A stretch of DNA of 64,000 nucleotides from Flavobacterium paronense. GTDB lineage: Bacteria; Bacteroidota; Bacteroidia; Flavobacteriales; Flavobacteriaceae. Below the pieces are notes generated by a model that ran no database searches, was not told where the DNA came from, and was given only the letters and a program-made list of their open reading frames with translations. Both the position numbers and the translations under genes were made by a program. Position 1 is the first letter of the stretch; every line of letters starts with the position of its first letter. Below are positions 8,754-17,520 of this stretch, one piece after another. The stretch lies in assembly GCF_030409795.1 (NCBI RefSeq), contig NZ_JAUFQN010000019.1:62001-126000 (forward strand). Direction: 5' to 3'.

Positions 8754-9650
8754 TTACTCTTCAGTCTTAGTTTCAGTAGCTTCAGCTTCTACTTCCGGAG
8801 TCGCTTCAACTTCAGCAGCTGGAGCTTCAACAACAGTAACTTCTTCTACTACTTCAGCAACAGGAGTTTCCACTTCAGCAGTAGCTTCTACTACCACTTC
8901 AGCAGCTGTAACTTCTTCAACAGCTTCAACTTCATGAGTATCATCACCTTCTTTATCAGAAGTTCTGTTAGCCAATCCGTCAATAACTGCAGCAGTTACT
9001 AAAGATAAAATTTTATCAATTGATTTAGAAGCATCATCATTGGCTGGAATAACGTAATCTACTTCACGCGGATCAGAGTTAGTATCAACCATTGCAAAAA
9101 CTGGAATGTTTAATTTTTGTGCTTCTTTTATTGCGATGTGTTCTGCCTTAATATCCACTACAAATAATGCAGCAGGTAATCTTGACATATCAGCGATAGA
9201 ACCTAAGTTCTTCTCTAATTTGGCACGAAGACGATCTACTTGAAGACGTTCTTTTTTAGACAATGTCATAAAAGTTCCGTCTTTCTTCATTTTATCAATA
9301 GTAGCCATTTTTTTAACAGCTTTACGGATAGTAACGAAGTTGGTTAACATACCACCAGGCCATCTTTCAGTGATGTACGGCATGTTACAAGCTAATGCTT
9401 TTTCAGCAACGATGTCTTTTGCTTGTTTTTTGGTAGCTACGAAAAGTATTTTTCTACCTGATGCTGCGATTTTTTTCATGGCTTCGTTAGCCTCTTCAAT
9501 TTTTGCAGCGGTTTTATATAGATTGATAATGTGAATTCCATTACGTTCCATATAAATGTAAGGAGCCATGTTTGGATCCCACTTACGAGTCATGTGTCCA
9601 AAATGAACACCTGCTTCTAATAAATCTTTAACTTCAATTTTGTTTGCCAT
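8754..9650 (-). CDS. rpsB: 30S ribosomal protein S2
   Basis: S2 of the small ribosomal subunit. MANKIEVKDLLEAGVHFGH is the standard start; an in-frame ATG at 9683 would add 11 atypical residues. Family blocks are RKWDPNMAPYIYMERNGIHI, VATKKQAKDIV, TERWPGGMLTNF and VDTNSDPREVDYVIPANDDA. Beyond about residue 235 it has a tail of roughly 60 residues made almost only of Glu, Ala, Val and Thr. Such acidic tails occur on S2 of relatives; it would be disordered, and its role is unclear. Confidence 0.97.
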   Translation of the reverse strand: MANKIEVKDLLEAGVHFGHMTRKWDPNMAPYIYMERNGIHIINLYKTAAKIEEANEAMKKIAASGRKILFVATKKQAKDIVAEKALACNMPYITERWPGGMLTNFVTIRKAVKKMATIDKMKKDGTFMTLSKKERLQVDRLRAKLEKNLGSIADMSRLPAALFVVDIKAEHIAIKEAQKLNIPVFAMVDTNSDPREVDYVIPANDDASKSIDKILSLVTAAVIDGLANRTSDKEGDDTHEVEAVEEVTAAEVVVEATAEVETPVAEVVEEVTVVEAPAAEVEATPEVEAEATETKTEE

Positions 9651-9845
9651 TGTGTAATAGTTTACGTTCCGTTTGATTAGCAATGCGTCACCTTTTTCGC
9701 TTCAAGACTTTTTGCTTTAAGACTTTGGACTGCATTTCGATGCTAAACTAATTCCCTTTTTACAAGGAATATCGACAACTTTGTTTTAAATTCTAATTTA
9801 ATTGTAAAAAATAATCTGAAAAAATATTCTGGTAAATACCGAATA

Positions 9846-10232
9846 TTAACGTTTCGAGAATTGGAATCTCTTTCTCGCTTTTTTCTGACCGAATTTTTTA
9901 CGTTCTACCATTCTTGGATCTCTTGTTAGTAATCCTTCTGGTTTTAGGATAGCTCTGTTTTCAGCTTCCACTTCACACATTGCTCTTGCAATTGCCATTC
10001 TCACAGCTTCTGCTTGCCCTGTAGAACCACCACCGTATACATTTACTTTTACATCAAAGTTAGTTGCGTTTTCTGTCATAGACAATGGTTGCAACACTTT
10101 GTACTGTAAAGTAGCTGTTGGGAAGTAGTTGTTAAATTCTCTTTTGTTTACGGTAATTTTTCCAGTTCCTTCTGAAACATAAACACGTGCAACTGCACAT
10201 TTTCTTCTACCGATTTTGTGAATAACTCCCAT
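9846..10232 (-). CDS. rpsI: 30S ribosomal protein S9
   Basis: S9 contacts P-site tRNA through its basic C-terminal tail, seen here as FGQKKARKRFQFSKR. The N-terminus HKIGRRKCAVARVYVSEGTG and the central VYGGGSTGQAEAVRMAIARA are diagnostic. The length of 128 residues is normal. Its ATG overlaps the rplM stop by one base (TAATG), which suggests translational coupling of the L13-S9 pair. Confidence 0.98.
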   Translation of the reverse strand: MGVIHKIGRRKCAVARVYVSEGTGKITVNKREFNNYFPTATLQYKVLQPLSMTENATNFDVKVNVYGGGSTGQAEAVRMAIARAMCEVEAENRAILKPEGLLTRDPRMVERKKFGQKKARKRFQFSKR

Positions 10233-10687
10233 TATTTAAGATCGTTAAGGTTAACTGTTTTAGGTTTTTGAGCGCCTTGTTTGTGCTCAGTTCCTACAAC
10301 AACATTTAAATTTCTGAAAAGTTCAGCACCTAATTTGTTTTTAGGTAACATTCCTTTAACAGCTTTTTCTACTAGTAATGCAGGATTTTTTTGTTGCAAA
10401 ACTTTAGCAGTCAAACTTCTTTGCCCTCCTGGATAACCTGTGTGACGGATATACGTTTTCTCGTCAAGTTTGTTACCTGTAAGGTTGATTTTCTCTGCGT
10501 TGATAACAATTACGTTATCTCCACAGTCGACGTGAGGTGTATAACTTGGCTTGTATTTACCTCTTAAAAGCATCGCAACTTTTGAAGCAAAACGACCTAA
10601 GTTATGACCATCAGCATCTACAATGATCCACTCTTTAGTAACAGTGGCTTTGGTTGCAGATTGTGTCTTGTAGCTTAATGCGTCCAT
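10232..10687 (-). CDS. rplM: 50S ribosomal protein L13
   Basis: An early-assembling large-subunit protein. WIIVDADGHNLGRFASKVAM, LRGKYKPSYTPHVDCGDNVI and TGYPGGQRSLTA are family signatures, and KAVKGMLPKNKLGAELFRNL is the conserved C-terminal block. The length of 151 residues is normal. It is the first gene of rplM-rpsI and is read from a well-formed minus-strand promoter about 45-75 nt upstream. The leader holds only a weak TCCC/GGGA hairpin. Confidence 0.98.
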   Translation of the reverse strand: MDALSYKTQSATKATVTKEWIIVDADGHNLGRFASKVAMLLRGKYKPSYTPHVDCGDNVIVINAEKINLTGNKLDEKTYIRHTGYPGGQRSLTAKVLQQKNPALLVEKAVKGMLPKNKLGAELFRNLNVVVGTEHKQGAQKPKTVNLNDLK

Positions 10688-10730
10688 AATTTTATTTTAA
10701 TTAAACATTCCATTCCCAATAAAGGGAGCG

Positions 10731-10761
10731 CAAAAGTACAATTATTTATTAATAAAGCAAA
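10731..10761 (-). promoter_or_regulatory. Promoter of rplM-rpsI
   Basis: Read on the minus strand: TTTG (10761-10758), 19 nt, then TACTTTTG (10738-10731). Both boxes and the spacing match the Bacteroidota consensus exactly. Confidence 0.8.
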
Positions 10762-10958
10762 TAGCAAAATTTAATTATTTTAATAAAACCCAAAAATTCT
10801 AATAAAATACTAATAATGAATGGACTTAACAGCTGATTAGCAGACAATTTATAGAACAAAACAACTCAGAATTATCTACATTTTGTGTTTAACTTTACTA
10901 CTTGTATTATATTTTGCAGAAAAAATTTCACTATTTTTACATTTTTAAGACAATAATA

Positions 10959-11981
10959 ATGAGATCGAAAGCCACATTAAAACAAATTGCAAAAGAGTTA
11001 GGAGTTTCTGTTTCGACAGTTTCAAAAGCGTTGAATGGAAGCCCTGAGATAAGCGAACCAACAAAGCAACGAGTTCAGGAATATGCGAAGTTGAAAAATT
11101 ATAAACCCAATGTTATTGGACTCAATTTAAAAAACAGGAGAACCAAAACAATTGGCGTTATTATTCCAAATATTCTAAATTCATTTTTCGCCAAAGTTTT
11201 TAGTGGCATTGAAAAAGTAGCTGATGAAAAAGGATATAAAGTAATTACTTGTATTTCTAATGAGTCTTTAGAAAAAGAAATCAACGCACTCGAAATGTTG
11301 AGCAACGGAACTATTGATGGTTTTATTCTGTCAATTGCCGAAGAATCACAAATGTTGCAAAAATTCAATCATTTTACGACTATAATTAATGAAGGAACCC
11401 CAATTGTAATGTTTGACCGAATTGCGGATGAAGTAAATTGCGATAAGGTAATTGTTGATGACTTTGAATCAGCCATGAATGCAACAGAGCATTTAATCAA
11501 AACCGGTTGTAAAAAAATCGCACTATTATCAGCCATTGATAATTTAAGTGTTGGCAAATTAAGAGCACAAGGCTTTTATAAAGCGATGGAAAATAATGGA
11601 CTCAAAGTAGACAATAATTTAGTTATCCTGACCAATAATAATGATGAATTCAATTCCAAAATTGGAGGATTTTTTATAAAAAACAAACCCGATGGCGTTT
11701 TTGCAGTCGATGAGCACGCATCAGTAACGGCTATGAAACTCGGAATCCAAAACGGCTATAAAATACCTCAAGATTTATCACTTATAGGTTTTGCTGATGG
11801 TGTTTGGTCACGAAGATTGACACCAAGTTTGTCAACAGTAAGCCAACACGGTCCTGAAATTGGTGAAGTGGCTGCGCAACTATTAATAGATAAATTAGAA
11901 AGTAAAGATGAAATAGTCACTTTTACTACAACTACTATAAAAACAGAGTTACGTCAGCGCGATTCAACTAAAAAATTGTAG
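10959..11981 (+). CDS. LacI-family transcriptional regulator
   Basis: A 340-residue regulator. The HTH is at residues 5-25 (TLKQIAKELGVSVSTVSKAL) with the hinge region after it, followed by a periplasmic-binding-protein-like effector domain (TIGVIIPNILNSFFAKVFSG; C-terminal LSLIGFADG). An upstream in-frame start at 10902 would add 19 residues outside the family, so MRSKATLKQIAKELG is used. It resembles the second LacI-type regulator at 45.5 kb and is probably a paralogue. No sugar genes are adjacent and I find no CG-centred palindrome near it, so its target is unknown. Confidence 0.88.
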   Translation: MRSKATLKQIAKELGVSVSTVSKALNGSPEISEPTKQRVQEYAKLKNYKPNVIGLNLKNRRTKTIGVIIPNILNSFFAKVFSGIEKVADEKGYKVITCISNESLEKEINALEMLSNGTIDGFILSIAEESQMLQKFNHFTTIINEGTPIVMFDRIADEVNCDKVIVDDFESAMNATEHLIKTGCKKIALLSAIDNLSVGKLRAQGFYKAMENNGLKVDNNLVILTNNNDEFNSKIGGFFIKNKPDGVFAVDEHASVTAMKLGIQNGYKIPQDLSLIGFADGVWSRRLTPSLSTVSQHGPEIGEVAAQLLIDKLESKDEIVTFTTTTIKTELRQRDSTKKL

Positions 11982-12035
11982 AAACATTTACAAAGTTTTA
12001 AAAACAGGATGTTTACCTTTTGTCTACCTTAATTT

Positions 12036-12074
12036 TTTGATTGATACAGTAGCTTAAAATATATTTGTTAAGCT
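12036..12074 (+). promoter_or_regulatory. Promoter of cupredoxin gene with overlapping inverted repeat
   Basis: TTTG (12036-12039), 20 nt, then TATATTTG (12060-12067). A perfect inverted repeat AGCTTAA (12051-12057) / TTAAGCT (12068-12074) with a 10-bp spacer encloses the -7 box, as an operator would. Confidence 0.6.
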
Positions 12075-12104
12075 AAAATTATTCAACATAAAATTAAGTC
12101 ATAC

Positions 12105-12704
12105 ATGAAAACAAGAACTTTACTTTCGCTATTACTGTTATCAATTAGTTTAACAGGTTTTTCAACAACTTTTACAATTACAAATTCAGGATTTACTTTT
12201 AGTCCTTCGACGTTAAACATTTCAGTTGGTGATAATGTGAATTTTGTTTTAGCAGGTTCTCACAATGCTTTAGAAATAAGTCAGGCTACATGGAATGCAA
12301 ATGGGACAACTCCACTGGCTGGTGGTTTTCAAACCGCATTTGGAGGAGGTATAGTTTCTTCATCACAATTGACTGTTGGAACGCATTGGTATATTTGTGA
12401 AAATCATGCGGCTTCAGGAATGAAAGGGAGAATAATAGTAGGTTCTTTAGGTCTTCCTGAAAATCAATTGTTTACTAACATTTCTATTTTTCCAAACCCA
12501 ACAAAAGATTTAATTACAATTAAAGTAAGCGATAAAGTTGCCGATTCGGCCTATAATATTGCTGACGCATCCGGAAGAGTGGTTTTGGCTGGTAAATTGA
12601 GTGATCTAACAACTTCAATTGACATCAGTCAGTTAACCAATGGGGTTTATTTCTTTCAACTAAATGAAAGAAGAAGACAAGCTGTAAAATTGATAAAGAA
12701 TTAA
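12105..12704 (+). CDS. Secreted cupredoxin with T9SS type A sorting domain
   Basis: A 199-residue exported protein. The signal peptide MKTRTLLSLLLLSISLTGFS is followed by a plastocyanin-like domain (residues about 22-115): SVGDNVNFVLAGSHNALEIS supplies one His ligand, and HWYICENHAASGMKGRIIV the Cys, His and Met ligands of a type 1 copper site. From about residue 120 comes a T9SS type A C-terminal domain (ISIFPNPTKDLITIKV ... LTNGVYFFQL ... QAVKLIKN), which directs secretion and surface attachment. Likely a surface or secreted copper electron-transfer protein; its partner is unknown. Confidence 0.87.
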   Translation: MKTRTLLSLLLLSISLTGFSTTFTITNSGFTFSPSTLNISVGDNVNFVLAGSHNALEISQATWNANGTTPLAGGFQTAFGGGIVSSSQLTVGTHWYICENHAASGMKGRIIVGSLGLPENQLFTNISIFPNPTKDLITIKVSDKVADSAYNIADASGRVVLAGKLSDLTTSIDISQLTNGVYFFQLNERRRQAVKLIKN

Positions 12705-12745
12705 ATTGAAAAGAAGGCGTTTTGTAAGTAACAGCAGTTTCAAAA

Positions 12746-15607
12746 TCAATGCGCTTCCAACCAATCTTTTCCAACTCCAATTTCAACATCTAAAGGGACA
12801 TCTAGTTTAAAAGCGTTCTCCATTTCGTGCTTAATCATCGGTTGGATTTTTTCTAACTCCGAATTATGCACATCAAAAACCAATTCGTCATGTACTTGCA
12901 GAAGCATTTTTGATTTCCAGTTTTCAGCGTTTAGTTTTTTGTAGATATTAATCATTGCAATTTTGATGATATCAGCAGCAGAACCCTGAATCGGTGCATT
13001 CACAGCATTTCTTTCTGCACCACTTCTTACTATTGCATTGGCTGAATTGATGTCTTTCAAATAACGTCGTCTTCCTAAAACGGTTTGCACATAGCCATTT
13101 TCTCGGGCAAAATCCACCTGCTCCGACATATAGGATTTTAGTTTTGGATAGGTTTTGTAGTAGGCATCAATCAAAGCTGCACTTTCTGAACGAGATAACG
13201 AAGTCTGATTGCTCAAACCAAAAGCGGAAACACCATAAATGATTCCGAAGTTTACCGTTTTTGCATTGCTACGTTGCTCTTTGGTAACTTCTTCCAGCGG
13301 AACGTTGAATACTTTTGCAGCCGTACTTTTATGAATGTCTTCCTTGTTTTGAAATGCTTTTATCATGTTTTCTTCACCAGATAAAGCAGCGATAATTCGA
13401 AGTTCTATTTGAGAATAATCCGCAGAAAGCAAAGTATAATTTTCATCACGGGCAATGAATGCTTTTCTGATTAATCGTCCTCGTTCGGTACGAATTGGAA
13501 TATTCTGCAAATTTGGATTATTCGAACTCAAACGACCAGTTGCCGCAACCGTTTGCATATAATCCGTGTGTACTCTTTGCGTTTTTTTATCAACCTGATT
13601 TGGCAATGCATCTATGTAAGTGCTTTGTAATTTCACCATTTGACGCCATTCCAAAATATCTTTTACAATCGGATTATCATTTGCCAAATAACTCAACACT
13701 TCTTCACCAGTCGCATATTGGCCTGTTTTGGTTTTCTTTTGTTTGGCTCCGCCAATTTTTAGTTTGTCGAATAAGATATCGCCGAGTTGCTTTGGTGAAG
13801 CTAAATTGAATTTTTCACCAGCCGTTTCATAGATTTTTTGTTCAAACTCGTTAATGTCTTTTTGCATGTCAACCGACATTTTTTTTAGATATTCTTCATC
13901 CAAATTGATGCCTTCCATTTCCATTGCAGCTAAAACCGGAATCAACGGAATTTCGATTTCCTCAAACAATTTTTTCGTTTCGGCTTTGTCCAAAATCGGA
14001 CTAAAGACTTCTTTTAATTGAAGTGTAATATCAGCATCTTCAGCAGCATATTCTTTAATATCTTCTAACGGCACATCGCGCATTGATAATTGGTTTTTAC
14101 TTTTTTTGCCAATTAAGGTTTCAATTGATTTTGGCGAATATTTTAAATACGTTTCACTCAAAACATCCATATTGTGACGCATATCCGGATTAATCAGATA
14201 ATGTGCAATCATGGTGTCGAATAATTTTCCTTTGATTTGAATGCTGTATTTCGACAACACTTTCAAATCGTATTTGACGTTTTGTCCAATCTTTTCAATG
14301 GTTTCGCTTTCGAAAAACGGTTTGAATTTATCAACTAAAGCTTGAGCTTCTTCTTGATTTTCTGATACCGGAACATAAAATGCTTTTCCTTTCGCCCAGG
14401 CGAATGACATTCCGACTAACTCGGCATTCAAAGCATCAATTCCGGTAGTTTCAGTGTCAAAACAAACCGAAGATTGATTCATCAGGTTTTGCAGAAACAA
14501 TTTTGTTCCTAATTCACCTTGAACAACTTGGTATAAATGTTCGGTGGTTTCTAATGTGGCATAATACGAATGTGGTTTTGGCTCATCGCTTTCATCATCT
14601 GAAAAACCAAATAAATCGAATTGATTTTCATTTTTTGGAGTGGTTGCTTTTTTGGCAGGTTTCGGAGTTTCATTTGAAGTTTCTGTGCCATTGCCATTGG
14701 TTTCAATTTCATCAAATTCTTTTCCGGTTCCGAACCATTTGTCGAATTGTGCTTTCATTTGACGGAATTCCAATTCGTGAAATAATGCATCCGTCTTTTC
14801 AACATCGGGTTTTGACAATTCATAATCTGTAGCATCAAAAGTTACTGGGCAATCCAGCATAATTCGGGCTAGTTTTTTGGATAAAAGTCCTAGTTCTTTA
14901 TTATTTTCGATTTTGTCTTTCAGAGCACCTTTTAGTTTATCAGTATTTTCTAAAAGATTTTCCATCGAACCGAATTCTTTCAGCAATTTTTTGGCAGTAA
15001 CTTCTCCAACGCCAGGGAAACCGGGAATATTATCGGCAGTATCACCCATCATTCCCAGAAAATCAATTACCTGTTCAGGATGTTCAATTTCGAATTTGGC
15101 TAATACTTCCGGGATTCCCCAAATTTCAATATCATTACCCATTCTGGCAGGTTTGTACATAAAAATATTTTCGGAAACCAATTGTGCAAAATCTTTATCT
15201 GGAGTAACCATAAAAACCTGAAAATTTTCTTTTTCGGCTTGTTTTGCTAAGGTTCCAATTAAATCATCGGCTTCAAATCCTGCTTTTTCTATAATTGGAA
15301 TATGCATCGCTTTTAATAATTCCTGAATATACGGAACGGCAATTTTGATAGCTTCCGGCGTTTCATCGCGATGTGCTTTGTATTCCTTATACATTTCATA
15401 ACGATAATCGCTTCCGCCTTTATCAAAAGCAACGGCTAAATGATCCGGTTTTTCACGTTTGATGACATCCATTAAGGCGTTCATGAAACCCATAATTGCC
15501 GAAGTATCCATTCCTTTTGAATTGATACGTGGATTTTTTATAAAAGCATAATACCCACGAAAAATTAAGGCGTAAGCATCAAGAAGGAAAAGGCGTTTTT
15601 GTGACAT
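12746..15607 (-). CDS. polA: DNA polymerase I
   Basis: A 953-residue repair and Okazaki-processing polymerase with three domains. The 5'-nuclease domain begins LFLLDAYALIFRGYYAFI and has AFDKGGSDYRYEMYKEYKAH and FLGMMGDTADNIPGFPGVGE. The 3'-5' exonuclease appears active, with CFDTETTGIDALN keeping the DxE metal ligands and KYDLKVL following. Polymerase motifs are LSADYSQIELRIIAALS (A), RSNAKTVNFGIIYG (B) and QVHDELVFDV (C). A linker of about 60 residues between the nuclease and exonuclease is low-complexity. It is a single gene, converging on the cupredoxin gene with a 41-nt gap. Confidence 0.97.
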   Translation of the reverse strand: MSQKRLFLLDAYALIFRGYYAFIKNPRINSKGMDTSAIMGFMNALMDVIKREKPDHLAVAFDKGGSDYRYEMYKEYKAHRDETPEAIKIAVPYIQELLKAMHIPIIEKAGFEADDLIGTLAKQAEKENFQVFMVTPDKDFAQLVSENIFMYKPARMGNDIEIWGIPEVLAKFEIEHPEQVIDFLGMMGDTADNIPGFPGVGEVTAKKLLKEFGSMENLLENTDKLKGALKDKIENNKELGLLSKKLARIMLDCPVTFDATDYELSKPDVEKTDALFHELEFRQMKAQFDKWFGTGKEFDEIETNGNGTETSNETPKPAKKATTPKNENQFDLFGFSDDESDEPKPHSYYATLETTEHLYQVVQGELGTKLFLQNLMNQSSVCFDTETTGIDALNAELVGMSFAWAKGKAFYVPVSENQEEAQALVDKFKPFFESETIEKIGQNVKYDLKVLSKYSIQIKGKLFDTMIAHYLINPDMRHNMDVLSETYLKYSPKSIETLIGKKSKNQLSMRDVPLEDIKEYAAEDADITLQLKEVFSPILDKAETKKLFEEIEIPLIPVLAAMEMEGINLDEEYLKKMSVDMQKDINEFEQKIYETAGEKFNLASPKQLGDILFDKLKIGGAKQKKTKTGQYATGEEVLSYLANDNPIVKDILEWRQMVKLQSTYIDALPNQVDKKTQRVHTDYMQTVAATGRLSSNNPNLQNIPIRTERGRLIRKAFIARDENYTLLSADYSQIELRIIAALSGEENMIKAFQNKEDIHKSTAAKVFNVPLEEVTKEQRSNAKTVNFGIIYGVSAFGLSNQTSLSRSESAALIDAYYKTYPKLKSYMSEQVDFARENGYVQTVLGRRRYLKDINSANAIVRSGAERNAVNAPIQGSAADIIKIAMINIYKKLNAENWKSKMLLQVHDELVFDVHNSELEKIQPMIKHEMENAFKLDVPLDVEIGVGKDWLEAH

Positions 15608-15776
15608 AATTTAAAATAGGATTAGAATCCAAAATAAATTTGGATCAAGTTGTAAAAATAGCTAAAGTTTCAAAAATGATCGATTGTTTTTCAACAGAAA
15701 TTAAATCAATGTTAAAAAAGATTTAATAACATCAATAGCATTAACTTTCTTTGTTAATTTGTTAAAAAAATTAAAA

Positions 15777-17009
15777 ATGGGTTTTCGCTTTCTAATTCTT
15801 TTCATAATCATTGCCATAGTTGAGCTGTATGCTTTTCAAGCCATAAAAACAGTTACTAAATCTAAATGGATTTTGATTAGCTATGCTATAGTTTCACTCT
15901 TAGCAATACTATTTATCACCTATGAATTACTAAAGTTTGATAGAAGTGTTGGACAAACTAAGACGACTTTGATTACTTTGGGATTGTTGCTTTTAGTTTT
16001 ACTTCCAAAAATAGTGTTGACATTTGTAATGCTTTTGGAAGATGTTTTTCGTTTTTTAATGGGAACAGTTACCCATTTTATGGGACACAATTCTGATAGT
16101 TTTTTACCTGAAAGAAGAAAGTTTGTCAGTCAGGTTGCAATAGGATTAGCAGCAGTTCCGTTTCTTTCTTTGATTTACGGAATGACCATTGGCAAATACA
16201 ATTTCAAAGTAATTCGACAAACCTTATTTTTCCCTGATTTACCCGATGCTTTTGACGGTTTTAAAATCACGCAAATTTCAGATGTTCACAGCGGAAGTTT
16301 TGATAACGAAGAAAAAATACGCTATGCTATTGATTTAATAAACGAGCAGGAAGCCGATTTGTTATTGTTTACTGGAGATATTGTTAATGCTAAAGCAGAT
16401 GAAATGCATCCGTGGATTTACATTTTCAACGGCATAAAAAAATACGAATATGGCAAATATTCCATTTTGGGAAACCATGATTATGGCGCTTATTTGGATT
16501 GGAAATCGGAAAAAGCAAAAGCCGATAATTTTGCAGCCATCAAAGATTTACACCGTCAGATTAATTTTAAATTGATGTTGAATGAGCATGTAAAAATCAA
16601 AAAAGGGAATGATGAAATCGCTTTGATAGGTGTTGAAAACTGGGGAAAACATTTTGGAGAATTTGGCGATATAAACAAAGCATCTGAAAATTTAACGGCA
16701 GCCGATTTCAAAATCCTGATGAGTCATGACCCAAGTCATTGGGAATATATTGTAAAGCAACATCCGAAAAATATTCAGTTAACACTTTCTGGGCATACAC
16801 ACGGAATGCAGTTTGGAATAGAAATTCCAGGGTTTTTCAAATGGAGTTTGGCGCAATATATGTACAAACAGTGGGCAGGATTGTATGAAGAATTCGGAAG
16901 ATATGTGTATGTTAATCGTGGATTTGGTTTTCATGCTTATCCTGGCAGGGTTGGAATCATGCCCGAAATAACGGTTTTCGAACTAAAAAAAGGGGAAAAA
17001 GTAGCATAA
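15777..17009 (+). CDS. Membrane-anchored calcineurin-like metallophosphoesterase
   Basis: A 410-residue protein. The N-terminal 150 residues contain three to four hydrophobic helices; the rest is a calcineurin-like phosphoesterase of the YkuE type. The dimetal motifs appear in order: ITQISDVHSGSF, FTGDIVNA, LGNHDYGAY, LMSHDPSHW and LSGHTHGMQFG. The substrate is unknown; relatives act on phospholipid or sugar-phosphate substrates near the membrane. The first ATG is at 15777; an in-frame TTG at 15759 is possible. Confidence 0.88.
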   Translation: MGFRFLILFIIIAIVELYAFQAIKTVTKSKWILISYAIVSLLAILFITYELLKFDRSVGQTKTTLITLGLLLLVLLPKIVLTFVMLLEDVFRFLMGTVTHFMGHNSDSFLPERRKFVSQVAIGLAAVPFLSLIYGMTIGKYNFKVIRQTLFFPDLPDAFDGFKITQISDVHSGSFDNEEKIRYAIDLINEQEADLLLFTGDIVNAKADEMHPWIYIFNGIKKYEYGKYSILGNHDYGAYLDWKSEKAKADNFAAIKDLHRQINFKLMLNEHVKIKKGNDEIALIGVENWGKHFGEFGDINKASENLTAADFKILMSHDPSHWEYIVKQHPKNIQLTLSGHTHGMQFGIEIPGFFKWSLAQYMYKQWAGLYEEFGRYVYVNRGFGFHAYPGRVGIMPEITVFELKKGEKVA

Positions 17010-17023
17010 TTAGTTAAAAATGC

Positions 17024-17031
17024 TACATTTG
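17024..17031 (+). promoter_or_regulatory. Putative -7 box (TACATTTG)
   Basis: An exact TAnnTTTG match about 54 nt before the thioredoxin-like gene. No clear -33 box. Confidence 0.45.
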
Positions 17032-17084
17032 TGCTTTAATGTTACTTTCAAACTGTAATAAGTAAGTAAAAACGTTTTGGTTTT

Positions 17085-17381
17085 ATGTCAAAATTTGGAG
17101 AATTAATCAATGCTCAAGTGCCTGTGTTAATTGATTTTTACACAGAGTGGAATGAATCTTCAGTCTCAATGCATCCAGTTATTAGAGATGTAGCAGCTGC
17201 GCTTGGCGATAGAGCAAAAGTGATAAAAATTGATGTAGATAAAAATCAGGAATTGGCCGATGCACTTCGCATCAAAGGATTGCCAACCCTGATGATTTAC
17301 AAAGAAGGTCAAATGGTTTGGAGACAATCAGGAGAATTGGATGCCAATACTATTATTGGATTGGTTCAAGAGCAATTGTAG
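17085..17381 (+). CDS. Thioredoxin-fold protein lacking the active-site cysteines
   Basis: A 98-residue cytoplasmic thioredoxin fold: VPVLIDFYTEW, KVIKIDVDKNQELADALRIK and the cis-Pro segment GLPTLMIYKEG are all present. The WCGPC active site is replaced by W22-N-E-S-S26, so both catalytic cysteines are gone and it cannot be a disulfide oxidoreductase. The rest of the fold is intact with no frameshift, which argues for a retained non-redox role such as binding or chaperoning rather than decay. Single gene with its own -7 box and a terminator. Confidence 0.85.
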   Translation: MSKFGELINAQVPVLIDFYTEWNESSVSMHPVIRDVAAALGDRAKVIKIDVDKNQELADALRIKGLPTLMIYKEGQMVWRQSGELDANTIIGLVQEQL

Positions 17382-17400
17382 TCACTACACAACATTATAA

Positions 17401-17437
17401 AAAAGGCGAACCATTTATTTGGCTCGCCTTTTATTTT
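17401..17437. terminator. Terminator after thioredoxin-like gene
   Basis: Stem GGCGAACC / GGCTCGCC (17405-17412, 17421-17428; one G-U pair) with an 8-nt loop, A-tract before and T-tract after. It may serve both convergent genes. Confidence 0.75.
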
Positions 17438-17520
17438 TTAGATAACTTAAAAAGCGCGTTTAGAAATTGGTAAAAATCACAAGTTATGCACTTGATATAA
17501 ATACCTGTTAGGCGCTGTGT

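Noticed and set aside
9699..9730. Repeat GCTTCAAGACTTTTT / GCTTTAAGACTTTGG upstream of rpsB, which at first looked like another 7-bp array.
   Set aside because: The period is 15 nt, only two imperfect copies exist, and there is no inverted partner.
10959..11981. The first LacI-type gene as regulator of a sugar operon.
   Set aside because: No sugar transport or hydrolase gene is adjacent, and no CGAAAACGTTTTCG-like site is near it.
15627..15645. Inverted repeat ATCCAAA-N5-TTTGGAT just upstream of polA.
   Set aside because: It is a short AT-rich palindrome with no promoter box linked to it and no candidate regulator; chance is likely.
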